Assembly (NCBI GenBank): GCA_905181615.1
Contig: CAJIYH010000003.1
Span: 186,001-250,000, forward strand
Length of the DNA: 64,000 nt
Origin: an uncultured Flavobacteriaceae bacterium
GTDB taxonomy: Bacteria > Bacteroidota > Bacteroidia > Flavobacteriales > Flavobacteriaceae
Direction of reading: 5' to 3'
Positions 1-8,953 of this stretch are shown here, one piece after another. The notes beneath the pieces are model-generated. The model had not been told where the DNA came from and searched no databases. It worked only from the letters and a program-made list of their open reading frames with translations. A program made the position numbers and the translations under genes. The stretch's first letter is position 1. Every line of letters begins with the position of its first letter.

Positions 1-718
1 ATTCTAAATATTCTGACACTAGTCGCGTTGTTTCAAAGCATTGATGACGATAACAAAACTCGTGTGCTTTGGAAGCAGTAACGCAGCATTCACCGTTTAT
101 TTTACAGTGGGATTTAGTAATATCTGACTTGCGTATATGACGTTCCGGAACACCATGATAAGAAAACAATAAATGTTCCCAATTTTTTCCTTGCAGTCCT
201 TCGGCAATTGAATTTGATAGCACACGAATGTAATCCGGATGATTATAAAATGCAGGTAATGATGTGAAAATTATATTTGGAAAAAACTCATCTCGTAGTT
301 TTTCAGCAAGAACCAAAATGGTCTCTGTAGTAGCCATGGCAAATTGTGGATAAAGAGGGATAATGAAAATGTCATCTACCCCTTGATCAGCTAATTCTTG
401 GAGGCCTTTTTTAATGGACATAGATCCATATCTCATAGCCAAACTGACTGGTGTTGAAACTTTTTCTGAGACCTTCCCTTTAAGACGCTCAGAAAGCACA
501 ATTAATGGAGATCCTTCTTTCCACCAGATTTTTTTATAAGCTCTTGCAGACTGCTTGGGTCTTGTGTTTAAAATTATACCTTTTACTAAAATGGTTCGGA
601 AAATTTTAGGTAAGTCTACAACCCGTTCGTCCATTAAAAATTCACCTAAATATCTTTTTACATCCTTAGGACTTGGACTTTCTGGTGACCCTAAATTTAC
701 TAACAATACTCCTTTCAT
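1..718 (-). CDS. hemH: Ferrochelatase (partial, 3' end beyond window)
   Basis: Translating the minus strand from the ATG at 718 gives an open frame running off the left edge, about 239 residues. The N-terminus starts MKGVLLVNLGSPESP, the usual ferrochelatase opening, and further on LLFSYHGVPERHIRKSD carries the conserved SYHG(L/V)P motif whose histidine takes part in metal insertion. The enzyme inserts ferrous iron into protoporphyrin IX, the last step of heme synthesis. It lies 45 bases downstream of the AraC-type regulator on the same strand, so the two may be co-transcribed, back to back with the hemA operon. The C-terminal quarter is not visible. Confidence 0.95.
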   Translation of the reverse strand, partial: MKGVLLVNLGSPESPSPKDVKRYLGEFLMDERVVDLPKIFRTILVKGIILNTRPKQSARAYKKIWWKEGSPLIVLSERLKGKVSEKVSTPVSLAMRYGSMSIKKGLQELADQGVDDIFIIPLYPQFAMATTETILVLAEKLRDEFFPNIIFTSLPAFYNHPDYIRVLSNSIAEGLQGKNWEHLLFSYHGVPERHIRKSDITKSHCKINGECCVTASKAHEFCYRHQCFETTRLVSEYLE

Positions 719-763
719 AAGCTTTCTTTCATTACAGCATGATACTTCTGCTATTTCATAATC

Positions 764-1651
764 TTACTGCGAAGATAATGACATTAAGTATTTTTTTGGA
801 GTAGTTCCATATTTCTTTTTGAAAGCCGCTATAAAATGACTTGAAGTGCTGTAGCCAATTTTCAAGCCTACCTCATTTACGTTGTAATTATTTGAGGCCA
901 ACATACTTCTTGCTTCTTCCATCTTGTGATCTAATAGATAGCCAAAAACAGTATCGCCGTATAACTGCTTGAAGCCTTCCTTTAGTTTATTTAAACTTAA
1001 ACCAATTTCTTCTGAAAGCTCATGCAATGATGGCGGTTCAGATATGTTTCTAAGTATTATGTCTTTTGCCAATCTAATTTTACGAACATTATCCTCGTCA
1101 ATTAAAAAAGGGCATTGCTCAATGTCAGTATCTTCGTTTTTATTAAAATACAGACTCAACAATTCATAAACCTTACCTTTTAAATAAAGTGCTTTCATAC
1201 TCTCATGAATATTGGAGCTTAGGATTTGACTTAATACAACTGCCATACTTGGGTTAATTACACCATTGTCATAATATTTTTTAGTGCTGTTTTCTGGACT
1301 CAAAAAATGTATGTGGTCTGCATCTAAAGAAAATAAACTGTGAAATTTTTTAATAGAAATTATCACGCCAATAATCCAAGTGTTAGGCTGAAGTCTAAGG
1401 TCTATGGGTAAATCTCGCTGAGGGTTATAAAGTAAAATAGAATGTTCTTCTTTTACATTAAAAACATAGTTGCCATCATTAAAAACAAAATCACCTTGCC
1501 CTTTAACACAAAAGTGGAATTGAATAAAACTTGAGTTAATTTCTCTAACTTCAGTAGCAACCTCGGTTGTATCGTTTTGAAATCGTAGTACGTAAAAGCC
1601 ATCTTCTATCGTTATCCTAGAGCCCATACTTTCATCGTTATTTTTTAACAT
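764..1651 (-). CDS. AraC family transcriptional regulator next to heme genes
   Basis: 295 residues. The C-terminal ~100 residues form a classic AraC/XylS double helix-turn-helix: the first helix pair covers SLHELSEEIGLSLNKLKEGF and the second ends in GYSTSSHFIAAFKKKYGTTPKKYL. The N-terminal ~180 residues look like a cupin-like sensing domain with no recognisable ligand site. The gene is transcribed away from hemA and reads toward hemH. Its placement between hemH and hemA suggests heme- or iron-linked control of the cluster, but this is inferred from position only. No membrane segment or signal peptide is visible, so it should be cytoplasmic. Confidence 0.9.
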   Translation of the reverse strand: MLKNNDESMGSRITIEDGFYVLRFQNDTTEVATEVREINSSFIQFHFCVKGQGDFVFNDGNYVFNVKEEHSILLYNPQRDLPIDLRLQPNTWIIGVIISIKKFHSLFSLDADHIHFLSPENSTKKYYDNGVINPSMAVVLSQILSSNIHESMKALYLKGKVYELLSLYFNKNEDTDIEQCPFLIDEDNVRKIRLAKDIILRNISEPPSLHELSEEIGLSLNKLKEGFKQLYGDTVFGYLLDHKMEEARSMLASNNYNVNEVGLKIGYSTSSHFIAAFKKKYGTTPKKYLMSLSSQ

Positions 1652-1808
1652 AAATTATAGTCATTAATTTAGATTCACTCTAAACAACACAAGAGAACAA
1701 GGGATACTAAGACCTTGTTTCATTGAAATAAAGTGATATTAATACAAAAATAAACGCTTTCCGTTATTAATAATGCTTTTAGCGTTACTTTTTTTAATAC
1801 TAGCCTCT

Positions 1809-1816
1809 TATTTTTG
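1809..1816 (+). promoter_or_regulatory. Putative minus-7 element of the hemA operon promoter
   Basis: TATTTTTG fits the Bacteroidota minus-7 consensus TAnnTTTG and lies 18 bases before the chosen hemA ATG, implying a very short leader. The expected minus-33 TTG is imperfect: only TTA occurs, at 1785-1787. The site lies in the divergent gap between the AraC-type gene and hemA. Confidence 0.5.
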
Positions 1817-1834
1817 TCTTCGATTAGTAAAACA

Positions 1835-3082
1835 ATGGAAGTTTCGAAGAATAAGAAACATTTTTACGCCATAGGAGTTAGCTATAAAAATGCTGACCTT
1901 AAAACAAGAGGGCATTTCAGCTTGAACTCGACTCAAAAAGACGCCCTATCGATAGAGGCACAGAGAGAAGGTATAGAAGAAATTCTTGTCAATTCTACCT
2001 GTAATAGAACCGAATTATATGCGTATGTAAATCATCCCATTCAGCTAATTAATTTATTATGCAAACACTCACAAGGAAGCTTAGCCGTTTTTAACGAATT
2101 TGGGTATACCCTTAAAGATAGTGTTGCTATTCATCATATTTTTAAAGTCGGAACAGGATTGGATAGTCAAATTCTTGGTGACTTTGAAATCATTGGTCAG
2201 CTAAAACAAGGGTTTTTTAGGTCCAAAAAACTTGGGATGATTCAAGGGTTTATGGAGCGTCTAGTCAACGCCGTTATTCAGGCTAGTAAACGCATAAAAA
2301 CAGAAACTAAAATTTCGAGTGGTGCTACTTCTGTAGCTTTTGCATCAGTGCAGTATATCATAAAAGAAATAGAAAATATTTCTAAAAAAAATATATTGCT
2401 TTTTGGGACAGGTAAAATAGGAAGAAATACCTGTGAGAATTTAATCAAACATACCGAAAACGATCATATCGTTTTGATTAATCGAACCCATGAAAAGGCT
2501 AAAAATATTGCAGGTAAATTCAATGTTCTCGTTAAAGAATATGGTGATTTACCAACAGAAATAAGAAAGACAGATGTGTTGATTGTAGCTACGGGAGCTC
2601 AACAACCTACGGTATCTAAGGATATCATTCATAAAGATTCGCCCCTACTAATTTTAGATTTATCGATTCCTAGTAATGTGAATTCAAATGTTGAGGAACT
2701 TGAGCATGTAACACTGATAAATTTAGACACCTTGTCCCAAATTACAAATAAAACATTAGAGGATCGTAGGCAATACATACCTAGGGCAGATGAAATTTTA
2801 GAAGAAGTCAAGAGTGAGTTTGTACAATGGCTAGAACATCGCCAATATGCTCCAGCACTTCGAGCGCTGAAAAGCAAACTTAAAGCTCAGCAGGCTTCTG
2901 AAATAAAGGATAAAGAGAAAAAAGCTACATTAAATCCAGAAGCAGTAGTTGTTTCTGATCAGATGATTCAAAAGATAACAGGTCAACTTGCCAACTACCT
3001 CAAAGAAAATCCTAATAAGGCAGACATCGCACTTGAGGTTATAACAGGCGTTTTTAAATTGGACATAAAAAGTCATGAATAA
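1835..3082 (+). CDS. hemA: Glutamyl-tRNA reductase
   Basis: First step of C5-pathway heme synthesis: NADPH-dependent reduction of glutamyl-tRNA to glutamate-1-semialdehyde. 415 residues from the ATG at 1835. The frame is also open back to a TTG at 1814, but the ATG is preferred because the putative promoter overlaps that region. The active-site cysteine is in NSTCNRTELYAY (Cys56). A Rossmann NADPH site follows in LLFGTGKIGRNTCENL, and the C-terminal ~90 residues form the dimerisation helix. It heads the operon hemA-hemC-hemD-hemE-hemF, and its end overlaps hemC by 8 bases. The partner aminotransferase hemL is not in the window. Confidence 0.97.
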   Translation: MEVSKNKKHFYAIGVSYKNADLKTRGHFSLNSTQKDALSIEAQREGIEEILVNSTCNRTELYAYVNHPIQLINLLCKHSQGSLAVFNEFGYTLKDSVAIHHIFKVGTGLDSQILGDFEIIGQLKQGFFRSKKLGMIQGFMERLVNAVIQASKRIKTETKISSGATSVAFASVQYIIKEIENISKKNILLFGTGKIGRNTCENLIKHTENDHIVLINRTHEKAKNIAGKFNVLVKEYGDLPTEIRKTDVLIVATGAQQPTVSKDIIHKDSPLLILDLSIPSNVNSNVEELEHVTLINLDTLSQITNKTLEDRRQYIPRADEILEEVKSEFVQWLEHRQYAPALRALKSKLKAQQASEIKDKEKKATLNPEAVVVSDQMIQKITGQLANYLKENPNKADIALEVITGVFKLDIKSHE

Positions 3083-3983
3083 GATAATCCGAATAGGAAC
3101 CAGAGCAAGCGCTTTGGCGCTTTGGCAAGCAAATACTTTGCAAGACTTATTGAATGCGAAAGAAATAAAAACAGAGCTTATTCTAATTAAAAGTACCGGT
3201 GATTTAGACTTGAGTCAGCCGCTTTATGAAATGGGAACTACAGGTATTTTCACAAAAACCCTTGACACTGCCTTATTAAATAACAAAATTGATATTGCAA
3301 TTCACAGCATGAAAGATGTACCTACACTTTTGGCAAAAGGGATTCAACAGGGAGCCGTTTTGGAACGGGGTCCTGTATTTGATGTTTTGGTGAAAAAGAC
3401 ATCTGATTCTTTGAAAAATGACTCAACAATAGCAACGGGAAGTTTGAGAAGAAAAGCGCAATGGCTGGCACACAATCCGGACCACAATATTGTTCCGCTT
3501 CGTGGGAATATTCAAACCCGTTTAAATAAATTAGAAGAAAGCGCTTGGTATGGGGCAATTTTCGCAGAAGCTGCTTTAGTTAGATTAGAAACAGAACAAA
3601 AACAAATCGAGGTTTTGGATTGGATGATCCCAGCGCCAGCGCAAGGAGCGCTCATGGTTGTATGTAAGTCTAAAGACAAAGAAATATTTGCTCTTTTACA
3701 AAGTCTTAATAACGTAGAGGCAGCATTGTGCACTCAAATTGAAAGAGATTTTTTACGAACATTAGAAGGGGGTTGTACTGCACCTATTGGAGCATTGGTA
3801 AAAGTAGATGGAGAAAATATTCACTTTAAGGGTGGCGTTTTTTCCCTAGATGGTAAAAGAAAATTTATTGCTTCTGAAACATTCAAGATTGCATCGGCTA
3901 AAAACTTAGGAGTAAAAATTGCAAAAACCTTACTTCTAGAAGGGGCATCCACTTTGCTTGAAGAATTTAAACCTTCGGAATGA
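3075..3983 (+). CDS. hemC: Porphobilinogen deaminase (hydroxymethylbilane synthase)
   Basis: Joins four porphobilinogen molecules into hydroxymethylbilane. 302 residues, normal for the family. The N-terminus IRIGTRASALALWQA is the family signature. The catalytic aspartate is in HSMKDVPT (Asp81), the substrate-binding arginine cluster is in TGSLRRKAQW, and the cysteine that carries the dipyrromethane cofactor is Cys234 in LEGGCTAPIGA. It starts inside the last codons of hemA and its stop overlaps the hemD start (ATGA), so the genes are translationally coupled. Confidence 0.97.
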   Translation: MNKIIRIGTRASALALWQANTLQDLLNAKEIKTELILIKSTGDLDLSQPLYEMGTTGIFTKTLDTALLNNKIDIAIHSMKDVPTLLAKGIQQGAVLERGPVFDVLVKKTSDSLKNDSTIATGSLRRKAQWLAHNPDHNIVPLRGNIQTRLNKLEESAWYGAIFAEAALVRLETEQKQIEVLDWMIPAPAQGALMVVCKSKDKEIFALLQSLNNVEAALCTQIERDFLRTLEGGCTAPIGALVKVDGENIHFKGGVFSLDGKRKFIASETFKIASAKNLGVKIAKTLLLEGASTLLEEFKPSE

Positions 3984-4651
3984 AAAATTCACTAAAAATT
4001 TTTTCGACAAAGACGTTAACCGCAATTCAAAAAAGCGAAATTATCAATTTTGGATGTAGTTATAGTGAACGGAATTTCATAGAAACTCAAACACTTCCTT
4101 TTTCATACACTGATAAAAACTATACACTTCTTTTTTCAAGCCAAAATGCAGTTAAATCTGTTTTTGGAAAACCTGAGTTTAATACACTTTTAAAAAATAA
4201 AACTTGCTACTGTGTGGGCGAAAAGACCAAACGTCTATTAATCGATAAAGGGTTAAAAGTGCCTCATTTTGAAGAAAATTCATCTAATTTGGCTAATTTT
4301 ATAGTAAAAAGTGACAGAAATGCTCATTTTCTATTTTTTTGTGGAAACGAAAGAAGAGCTGATTTGGAAACCCAGTTAAAAAAAAATAAAATCAATATTG
4401 ATGTAATTGAAGTATACAAAACCTTGTTAAAACCCAAGGCTGTAGAACTCTTTGATGCGGTTCTTTTTTATAGTCCAAGCGGCGTTAAAAGTTTTCTAAA
4501 AGACAACAAAGTTGATGAAAGCATTTGTATTTGCATAGGTCCAACAACCGCTGAAGCCCTCCCGATTCCAAAGGAAAACATTATTATTGCTTCCAAGCCC
4601 TCCGTCGAACATATGATTTACAAACTAAAAAAGCTACACTCGCATGATTAA
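3980..4651 (+). CDS. hemD: Uroporphyrinogen-III synthase
   Basis: Cyclises hydroxymethylbilane with inversion of ring D. 223 residues, slightly short but within range for this poorly conserved family. The bilobed HemD fold is suggested by [12 protein letters not shown] in lobe 1 and by [15 protein letters not shown] and [11 protein letters not shown] in lobe 2, the usual conserved stretches. Assignment also rests on position between hemC and hemE. Its start overlaps the hemC stop by 4 bases and its end overlaps hemE by 8 bases. Confidence 0.92.
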   Translation: MKNSLKIFSTKTLTAIQKSEIINFGCSYSERNFIETQTLPFSYTDKNYTLLFSSQNAVKSVFGKPEFNTLLKNKTCYCVGEKTKRLLIDKGLKVPHFEENSSNLANFIVKSDRNAHFLFFCGNERRADLETQLKKNKINIDVIEVYKTLLKPKAVELFDAVLFYSPSGVKSFLKDNKVDESICICIGPTTAEALPIPKENIIIASKPSVEHMIYKLKKLHSHD

Positions 4652-5669
4652 AAATGATTTATTCTTAAAAGCTCTAGCAGGAGAAACCGTTTCACGTCCA
4701 CCCGTTTGGATGATGCGTCAAGCTGGAAGATATTTGCCAGATTTCATGAAGCTAAAGGCTAAATATGATTTCTTTACACGATGCCAAACACCAGAGTTAG
4801 CAACAGAAATTACAATAATGCCAATTAGACAAATAGGGCCTGATGCTGCAATTTTATTTAGTGATATTCTTGTGGTTTTACAGGCTATGAATATTGAAGT
4901 CGAAATGAAACCCAATTTAGGCCCATGGATACCTTCACCCATTCAAAGTAGAGCTGCATTGGACAAGGTTATAATTCCTTATGCAGAAGATGCTTTAGGC
5001 TATGTAATCGATGCAGTTAAAATGACAAAACAGGAACTCAACAATGAAGTTCCGCTAATTGGATTTGCTGGATCTCCCTGGACACTTTTGTGCTACTCGG
5101 TTCAAGGGCAAGGATCTAAAACGTTTGATAAAGCAAAAGAGTTTTGTTTTAAAGAGCCTGAAATGGCTCACGAGTTACTTCAAAAAATTACGGATACAAC
5201 CATTGATTATTTGAAAGCCAAAGCTGCTGCAGGTGTGGATGCCCTTCAAATCTTTGATTCTTGGGGCGGACTTTTATCACCCGAAGATTACAATATTTTT
5301 TCCTGGCCCTATATTCAGCAAATTGTAACTGCTGTAAAAGATTTATGTCCTGTTATAGTTTTTGGAAAAGGATGTTGGTTTGCCCTCAACGATATGTCAA
5401 AATCTGGTGCTAGTGCACTTGGAGTAGACTGGACTTGTTCTGCCCGTAATGCACGATATCTATCTGGCGGAAACATTACATTACAAGGAAATTATGATCC
5501 ACATCAATTGATGTCTCCAATTCCTAAAATTAAAAGTGATGTTAAAAAAATGATTGATGCTTTTGGCAAAGATCGTTATATCGTAAATCTTGGCCATGGA
5601 ATTTTACCCAATATACCTGTTGATCATGCACAAGCTTTTGTCGATGCAGTAAAAGAATATGGTAGCTAA
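4644..5669 (+). CDS. hemE: Uroporphyrinogen decarboxylase
   Basis: Decarboxylates the four acetate side chains of uroporphyrinogen III to give coproporphyrinogen III. 341 residues, typical length. The N-terminal signature [15 protein letters not shown] contains the conserved active-site arginine; a second conserved block is [16 protein letters not shown], and the C-terminal GNYDPHQL and NLGHGILPN complete the pattern. Overlaps hemD by 8 bases and is followed by hemF after 6 bases, in one operon. Confidence 0.97.
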   Translation: MIKNDLFLKALAGETVSRPPVWMMRQAGRYLPDFMKLKAKYDFFTRCQTPELATEITIMPIRQIGPDAAILFSDILVVLQAMNIEVEMKPNLGPWIPSPIQSRAALDKVIIPYAEDALGYVIDAVKMTKQELNNEVPLIGFAGSPWTLLCYSVQGQGSKTFDKAKEFCFKEPEMAHELLQKITDTTIDYLKAKAAAGVDALQIFDSWGGLLSPEDYNIFSWPYIQQIVTAVKDLCPVIVFGKGCWFALNDMSKSGASALGVDWTCSARNARYLSGGNITLQGNYDPHQLMSPIPKIKSDVKKMIDAFGKDRYIVNLGHGILPNIPVDHAQAFVDAVKEYGS

Positions 5670-5675
5670 AAAATT

Positions 5676-6578
5676 ATGAAAGACTCATTTTACAAATACA
5701 TCTGTGAACTTCAAGACACAATAGCTGCTGCATTAGAATTAGCCGATGGAGTTGCGACGTTTAAAGAAGATCTCTGGAAACGCCCAGAAGGAGGGGGAGG
5801 AAGAACCCGTGTTCTTGAAGGTGGAGCTGTATTTGAAAAAGGTGGAGTTAATATTTCTGGGGTACACGGAACACTTCCAAAAAGTATGCTAGCTCACTTG
5901 AATGTAAGCGAAGCCTCTTTTTATGCTTGTGGGCTTAGTTTGGTATTGCACCCTAAAAACCCCATGGCGCCAACGGTTCATGCAAATTGGAGGTATTTTG
6001 AAATGTATGATCTTAATGGTAAAATCGTTGACCAGTGGTTTGGTGGTGGACTAGATCTTACACCATATTATCTGTTTGAAGAAGATGCCGTACATTTTCA
6101 TCAAATATGTAAAAATGTATGTGACCAAAATGACCCTAAATTCTATCCAGAATATAAAAAGAAATGCGATTCTTATTTTTGGAATTCCCATAGAAATGAA
6201 GCAAGAGGTGTGGGCGGTTTATTTTTTGATTATTTAAAACCAAGTTCCGAAAAATCACTAAAGCAATGGTATACTTTTGTGACTGATGTAGCAAATAATT
6301 TTCTGGAAGCATACCTTCCTGTTTTAAACAAAAGAAAAGATTTGCCATATACTCCTGAACAAAAAAAATGGCAAGAAATAAGAAGAGGACGCTATGTTGA
6401 ATTTAATTTAGTTCATGATAAAGGCACACTTTTTGGGTTAAAAACAAATGGTAGAATTGAAAGTATTCTAATGAGTCTTCCTCCCACAGTTCAATGGCAT
6501 TATGATTATCATCCAAAAATAAAATCGAGAGAAGAAGAGCTCATGAAGGTTATAAAAAAACCTAGAAATTGGGTTTGA
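5676..6578 (+). CDS. hemF: Oxygen-dependent coproporphyrinogen III oxidase
   Basis: Aerobic oxidative decarboxylation of coproporphyrinogen III to protoporphyrinogen IX. 300 residues, full length. Family blocks seen in order: GGGGRTRVLEGGAVFEKGGV, VHANWRYFE, WFGGGLDLTPYYL, RRGRYVEFNLVHDKGT and SLPPTVQWHYDY. These include the conserved histidines and aspartates of the active site. The presence of HemF, with no HemN in this cluster, points to an oxygen-respiring organism. Last gene of the tight hemA-F run; 55 bases separate it from the antiporter. Confidence 0.97.
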   Translation: MKDSFYKYICELQDTIAAALELADGVATFKEDLWKRPEGGGGRTRVLEGGAVFEKGGVNISGVHGTLPKSMLAHLNVSEASFYACGLSLVLHPKNPMAPTVHANWRYFEMYDLNGKIVDQWFGGGLDLTPYYLFEEDAVHFHQICKNVCDQNDPKFYPEYKKKCDSYFWNSHRNEARGVGGLFFDYLKPSSEKSLKQWYTFVTDVANNFLEAYLPVLNKRKDLPYTPEQKKWQEIRRGRYVEFNLVHDKGTLFGLKTNGRIESILMSLPPTVQWHYDYHPKIKSREEELMKVIKKPRNWV

Positions 6579-6633
6579 TAAATCAAAGTTGATAGCTTTT
6601 CACTAAATTAACCTCTAGAAACATGAAAGCCTT

Positions 6634-7938
6634 ATGAATACACTTTCCATTTTAATTGTTTTACCTCTACTAGTCGTTTTCTCATATATTTTTGATGCAA
6701 TTGCTAGAAGAACAAAGTTTCCATCGGTTATTTTATTAATGTTTACAGGTGTTATTATCCGGACAGTTATCAATTTTTATGGCTTTACAGACTACGCCTT
6801 CTTAGATCAATTAATACCTGTATTAGGGACTGTAGGGCTAATTCTTATAGTTTTGGAAGGCGCGCTAGAACTAAAGATAGAAAAAGAGAAATTACCTGTA
6901 ATTTTAAAAGGGTTCTTTGCCGCGGCATTCATTTTGATTCTCAACATAATTATAGTGAGTTGGGCATTTGAATATTTTCTTAATATAGAACACAAGGCTG
7001 CTGTAATCTTTTCTATTCCCTTAGCAATAATTAGTAGTGCAGTTGCAATTCCATCTGCTGCTGGCTTATTAAATCAGCAAAAAGAATTTGTTGTTTTTGA
7101 GTCTACTTTTTCAGACATCTTGGGAATTATGATATTCAACTATGCTATAAGGCAGTTTGAATCTAATGAGGCTTTAATAAGCTCTGAATCTATAGTCTTG
7201 CTTGGATTACAAATTATTGGAGTAATCGTGGTCTCATTGATGATCACCTACCTTCTGTTTCAACTCATTCAAAAAATTGATCACCACGTTAAGTTTTTCC
7301 TTATACTGGCTCTGCTTGTTCTTGTATATGCATTCGGGAAAATTTTCCACTTACCTGCTTTAGTAACCATCTTCATCTTCGGTTTGTTTTTAAGTAATGT
7401 TAAGGCATTGCTCCCTTCATTTATGCAGCGATATTTAGATTTAGAGCAATCTGAAAAAGGACTTCATGAATTTCATATTCTTACAGCTGAATCAGCTTTT
7501 TTAGTCAAAACCTTCTTTTTTCTATTCTTTGGATTCTCGATCAGTTTAAATGAATTTACTTCAGAAACTCCTATTATATATGGAATCTTAATATTTGGAG
7601 TTATGTTTCTGGTTCGATATTTTTATTTTACGGCAACCACATTTAAAATAAAACCTTCTGCCTTAGTATATATGTCTCCTAGAGGGTTAATCAGTATTTT
7701 ACTTTTTCTTCAAATCAAGGAAATTTCATTTATAGACAGCTCCAATTCTATTATTAATGAACAGGTTTTACTGGTTGTAATATTATCATCTATGTTGATT
7801 ATGACATTAGGAACTATGAAAAAACCTCAGCAAGATGATACTGAATTAGACTCGGAGAGTATTCTCTTAGAAACAGATGAAAACTCATCAGACACATTCT
7901 TAGAAGAAGGTTCTGATGATCAAGAAGACCTTACTTAA
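6634..7938 (+). CDS. Cation/proton antiporter (CPA family), inside the heme operon
   Basis: 434 residues with about 11-12 hydrophobic segments spread over residues 1-395, starting MNTLSILIVLPLLVVFSYI. This is the Na+(K+)/H+ exchanger-type fold of the CPA1/CPA2 group. An acidic residue in the central helix (FESTFSDILGIMIFNY) is in the place of the ion-binding aspartate. The C-terminal ~40 residues are hydrophilic and very acidic (LDSESILLETDENSSD and after), without the usual TrkA-N domain. It lies between hemF and hemB on the same strand, 55 bases after hemF and about 10 bases before the chosen hemB start. A link to heme synthesis is not established. The transported ion cannot be told from sequence. 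Confidence 0.85.
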   Translation: MNTLSILIVLPLLVVFSYIFDAIARRTKFPSVILLMFTGVIIRTVINFYGFTDYAFLDQLIPVLGTVGLILIVLEGALELKIEKEKLPVILKGFFAAAFILILNIIIVSWAFEYFLNIEHKAAVIFSIPLAIISSAVAIPSAAGLLNQQKEFVVFESTFSDILGIMIFNYAIRQFESNEALISSESIVLLGLQIIGVIVVSLMITYLLFQLIQKIDHHVKFFLILALLVLVYAFGKIFHLPALVTIFIFGLFLSNVKALLPSFMQRYLDLEQSEKGLHEFHILTAESAFLVKTFFFLFFGFSISLNEFTSETPIIYGILIFGVMFLVRYFYFTATTFKIKPSALVYMSPRGLISILLFLQIKEISFIDSSNSIINEQVLLVVILSSMLIMTLGTMKKPQQDDTELDSESILLETDENSSDTFLEEGSDDQEDLT

Positions 7939-7948
7939 AATCACCCTT

Positions 7949-8923
7949 ATGTATCCATTAAAAAGAAACAGACGACTACGCAGTTCAGAATCTATTAGAG
8001 CTTTGGTTCGCGAAAACTCGCTTACTCCAAACGATTTTATTGTCCCTCTGTTTGCAGTTGAAGGTCTAAATGTAAAAGAAGAAATTACATCAATGCCTGA
8101 CTATTACAGAATGAGTTTAGATCATTTAAAAAAAGAGGTTCGAGAGTTATGGTCAATGGGAATAAAAGCGGTTTTGGTATTTGTTAAAGTCCCCGAAAAA
8201 TTAAAAGACAATAAAGGAACCGAGGCCCTTAATCCAAATGGTTTAATGCAAAGAGCAGTTGCCTTGATTAAAGAAACTGTCCCTGAAATTATAGTTATGA
8301 CTGATGTTGCCTTAGACCCATATTCGTCTTTTGGGCATGATGGTATTGTCGAAAAAGGAATAATTATTAATGATGCAACAGTCGAGGTATTGGCACAAAT
8401 GTCCTTATCACATGCAAATGCTGGAGCCGATTTTGTAGCTCCAAGTGACATGATGGATGGTCGTGTTTTGGCAATTCGTTCGCTCCTTGAAAAGGAGCAA
8501 TTTCATGATACAGGGATTATGAGTTATAGCGCTAAATATGCATCTGGATTTTATGGGCCATTTCGCTCTGCTTTAGATTCCGCTCCAGGTTTTGGTGATA
8601 AAAAAACATACCAAATGGATTTCCATAACCGTAATGAAGCGCTCTTAGAAACCGAATTGGATATTGAAGAAGGAGCTGATATTGTGATGGTAAAACCAGG
8701 TTTAGCCTATTTAGATATTATACGAGACCTTAGTTATCATATAGAAGTTCCCATTGCAGCTTATCAAGTTAGTGGTGAATATGCCATGCTTAAAGCCGCG
8801 GCTCAAAAAGGGTGGATCGATTATGATGCTATAATGTATGAACAGCTTGTCGCTTTTAAAAGAGCAGGTGCTTCTTTAATTGCAACTTATTGTGCTAAAG
8901 ATGCTGTTCGGGTTTTAGGTTAA
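7949..8923 (+). CDS. hemB: Delta-aminolevulinic acid dehydratase (porphobilinogen synthase)
   Basis: Condenses two 5-aminolevulinate molecules to porphobilinogen. I chose the ATG at 7949 (324 residues, family norm, MYPLKRNRRLR being the usual start). An in-frame ATG at 7916 would overlap the antiporter and add 11 odd residues. The two Schiff-base lysines are Lys196 (SYSAKYASGFYGPFR) and Lys249 (DIVMVKPG). The metal loop reads DVALDPYSSFGHDG, with aspartates (119, 123, 131) in place of the cysteine triad, so it should be the magnesium/potassium type, not the zinc type. Last gene of the heme cluster. Confidence 0.96.
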   Translation: MYPLKRNRRLRSSESIRALVRENSLTPNDFIVPLFAVEGLNVKEEITSMPDYYRMSLDHLKKEVRELWSMGIKAVLVFVKVPEKLKDNKGTEALNPNGLMQRAVALIKETVPEIIVMTDVALDPYSSFGHDGIVEKGIIINDATVEVLAQMSLSHANAGADFVAPSDMMDGRVLAIRSLLEKEQFHDTGIMSYSAKYASGFYGPFRSALDSAPGFGDKKTYQMDFHNRNEALLETELDIEEGADIVMVKPGLAYLDIIRDLSYHIEVPIAAYQVSGEYAMLKAAAQKGWIDYDAIMYEQLVAFKRAGASLIATYCAKDAVRVLG

Positions 8924-8953
8924 CCTTTCTATCGACATATTGCTTCTAAATAA

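Noticed and set aside
1814-1834. TTG start for hemA giving seven extra residues
   Set aside because: The region overlaps the putative promoter element, and the ATG at 1835 gives a family-like N-terminus.
7916-7948. Earlier ATG for hemB overlapping the antiporter
   Set aside because: It adds 11 residues not typical of the family; the ATG at 7949 gives the standard 324-residue protein.
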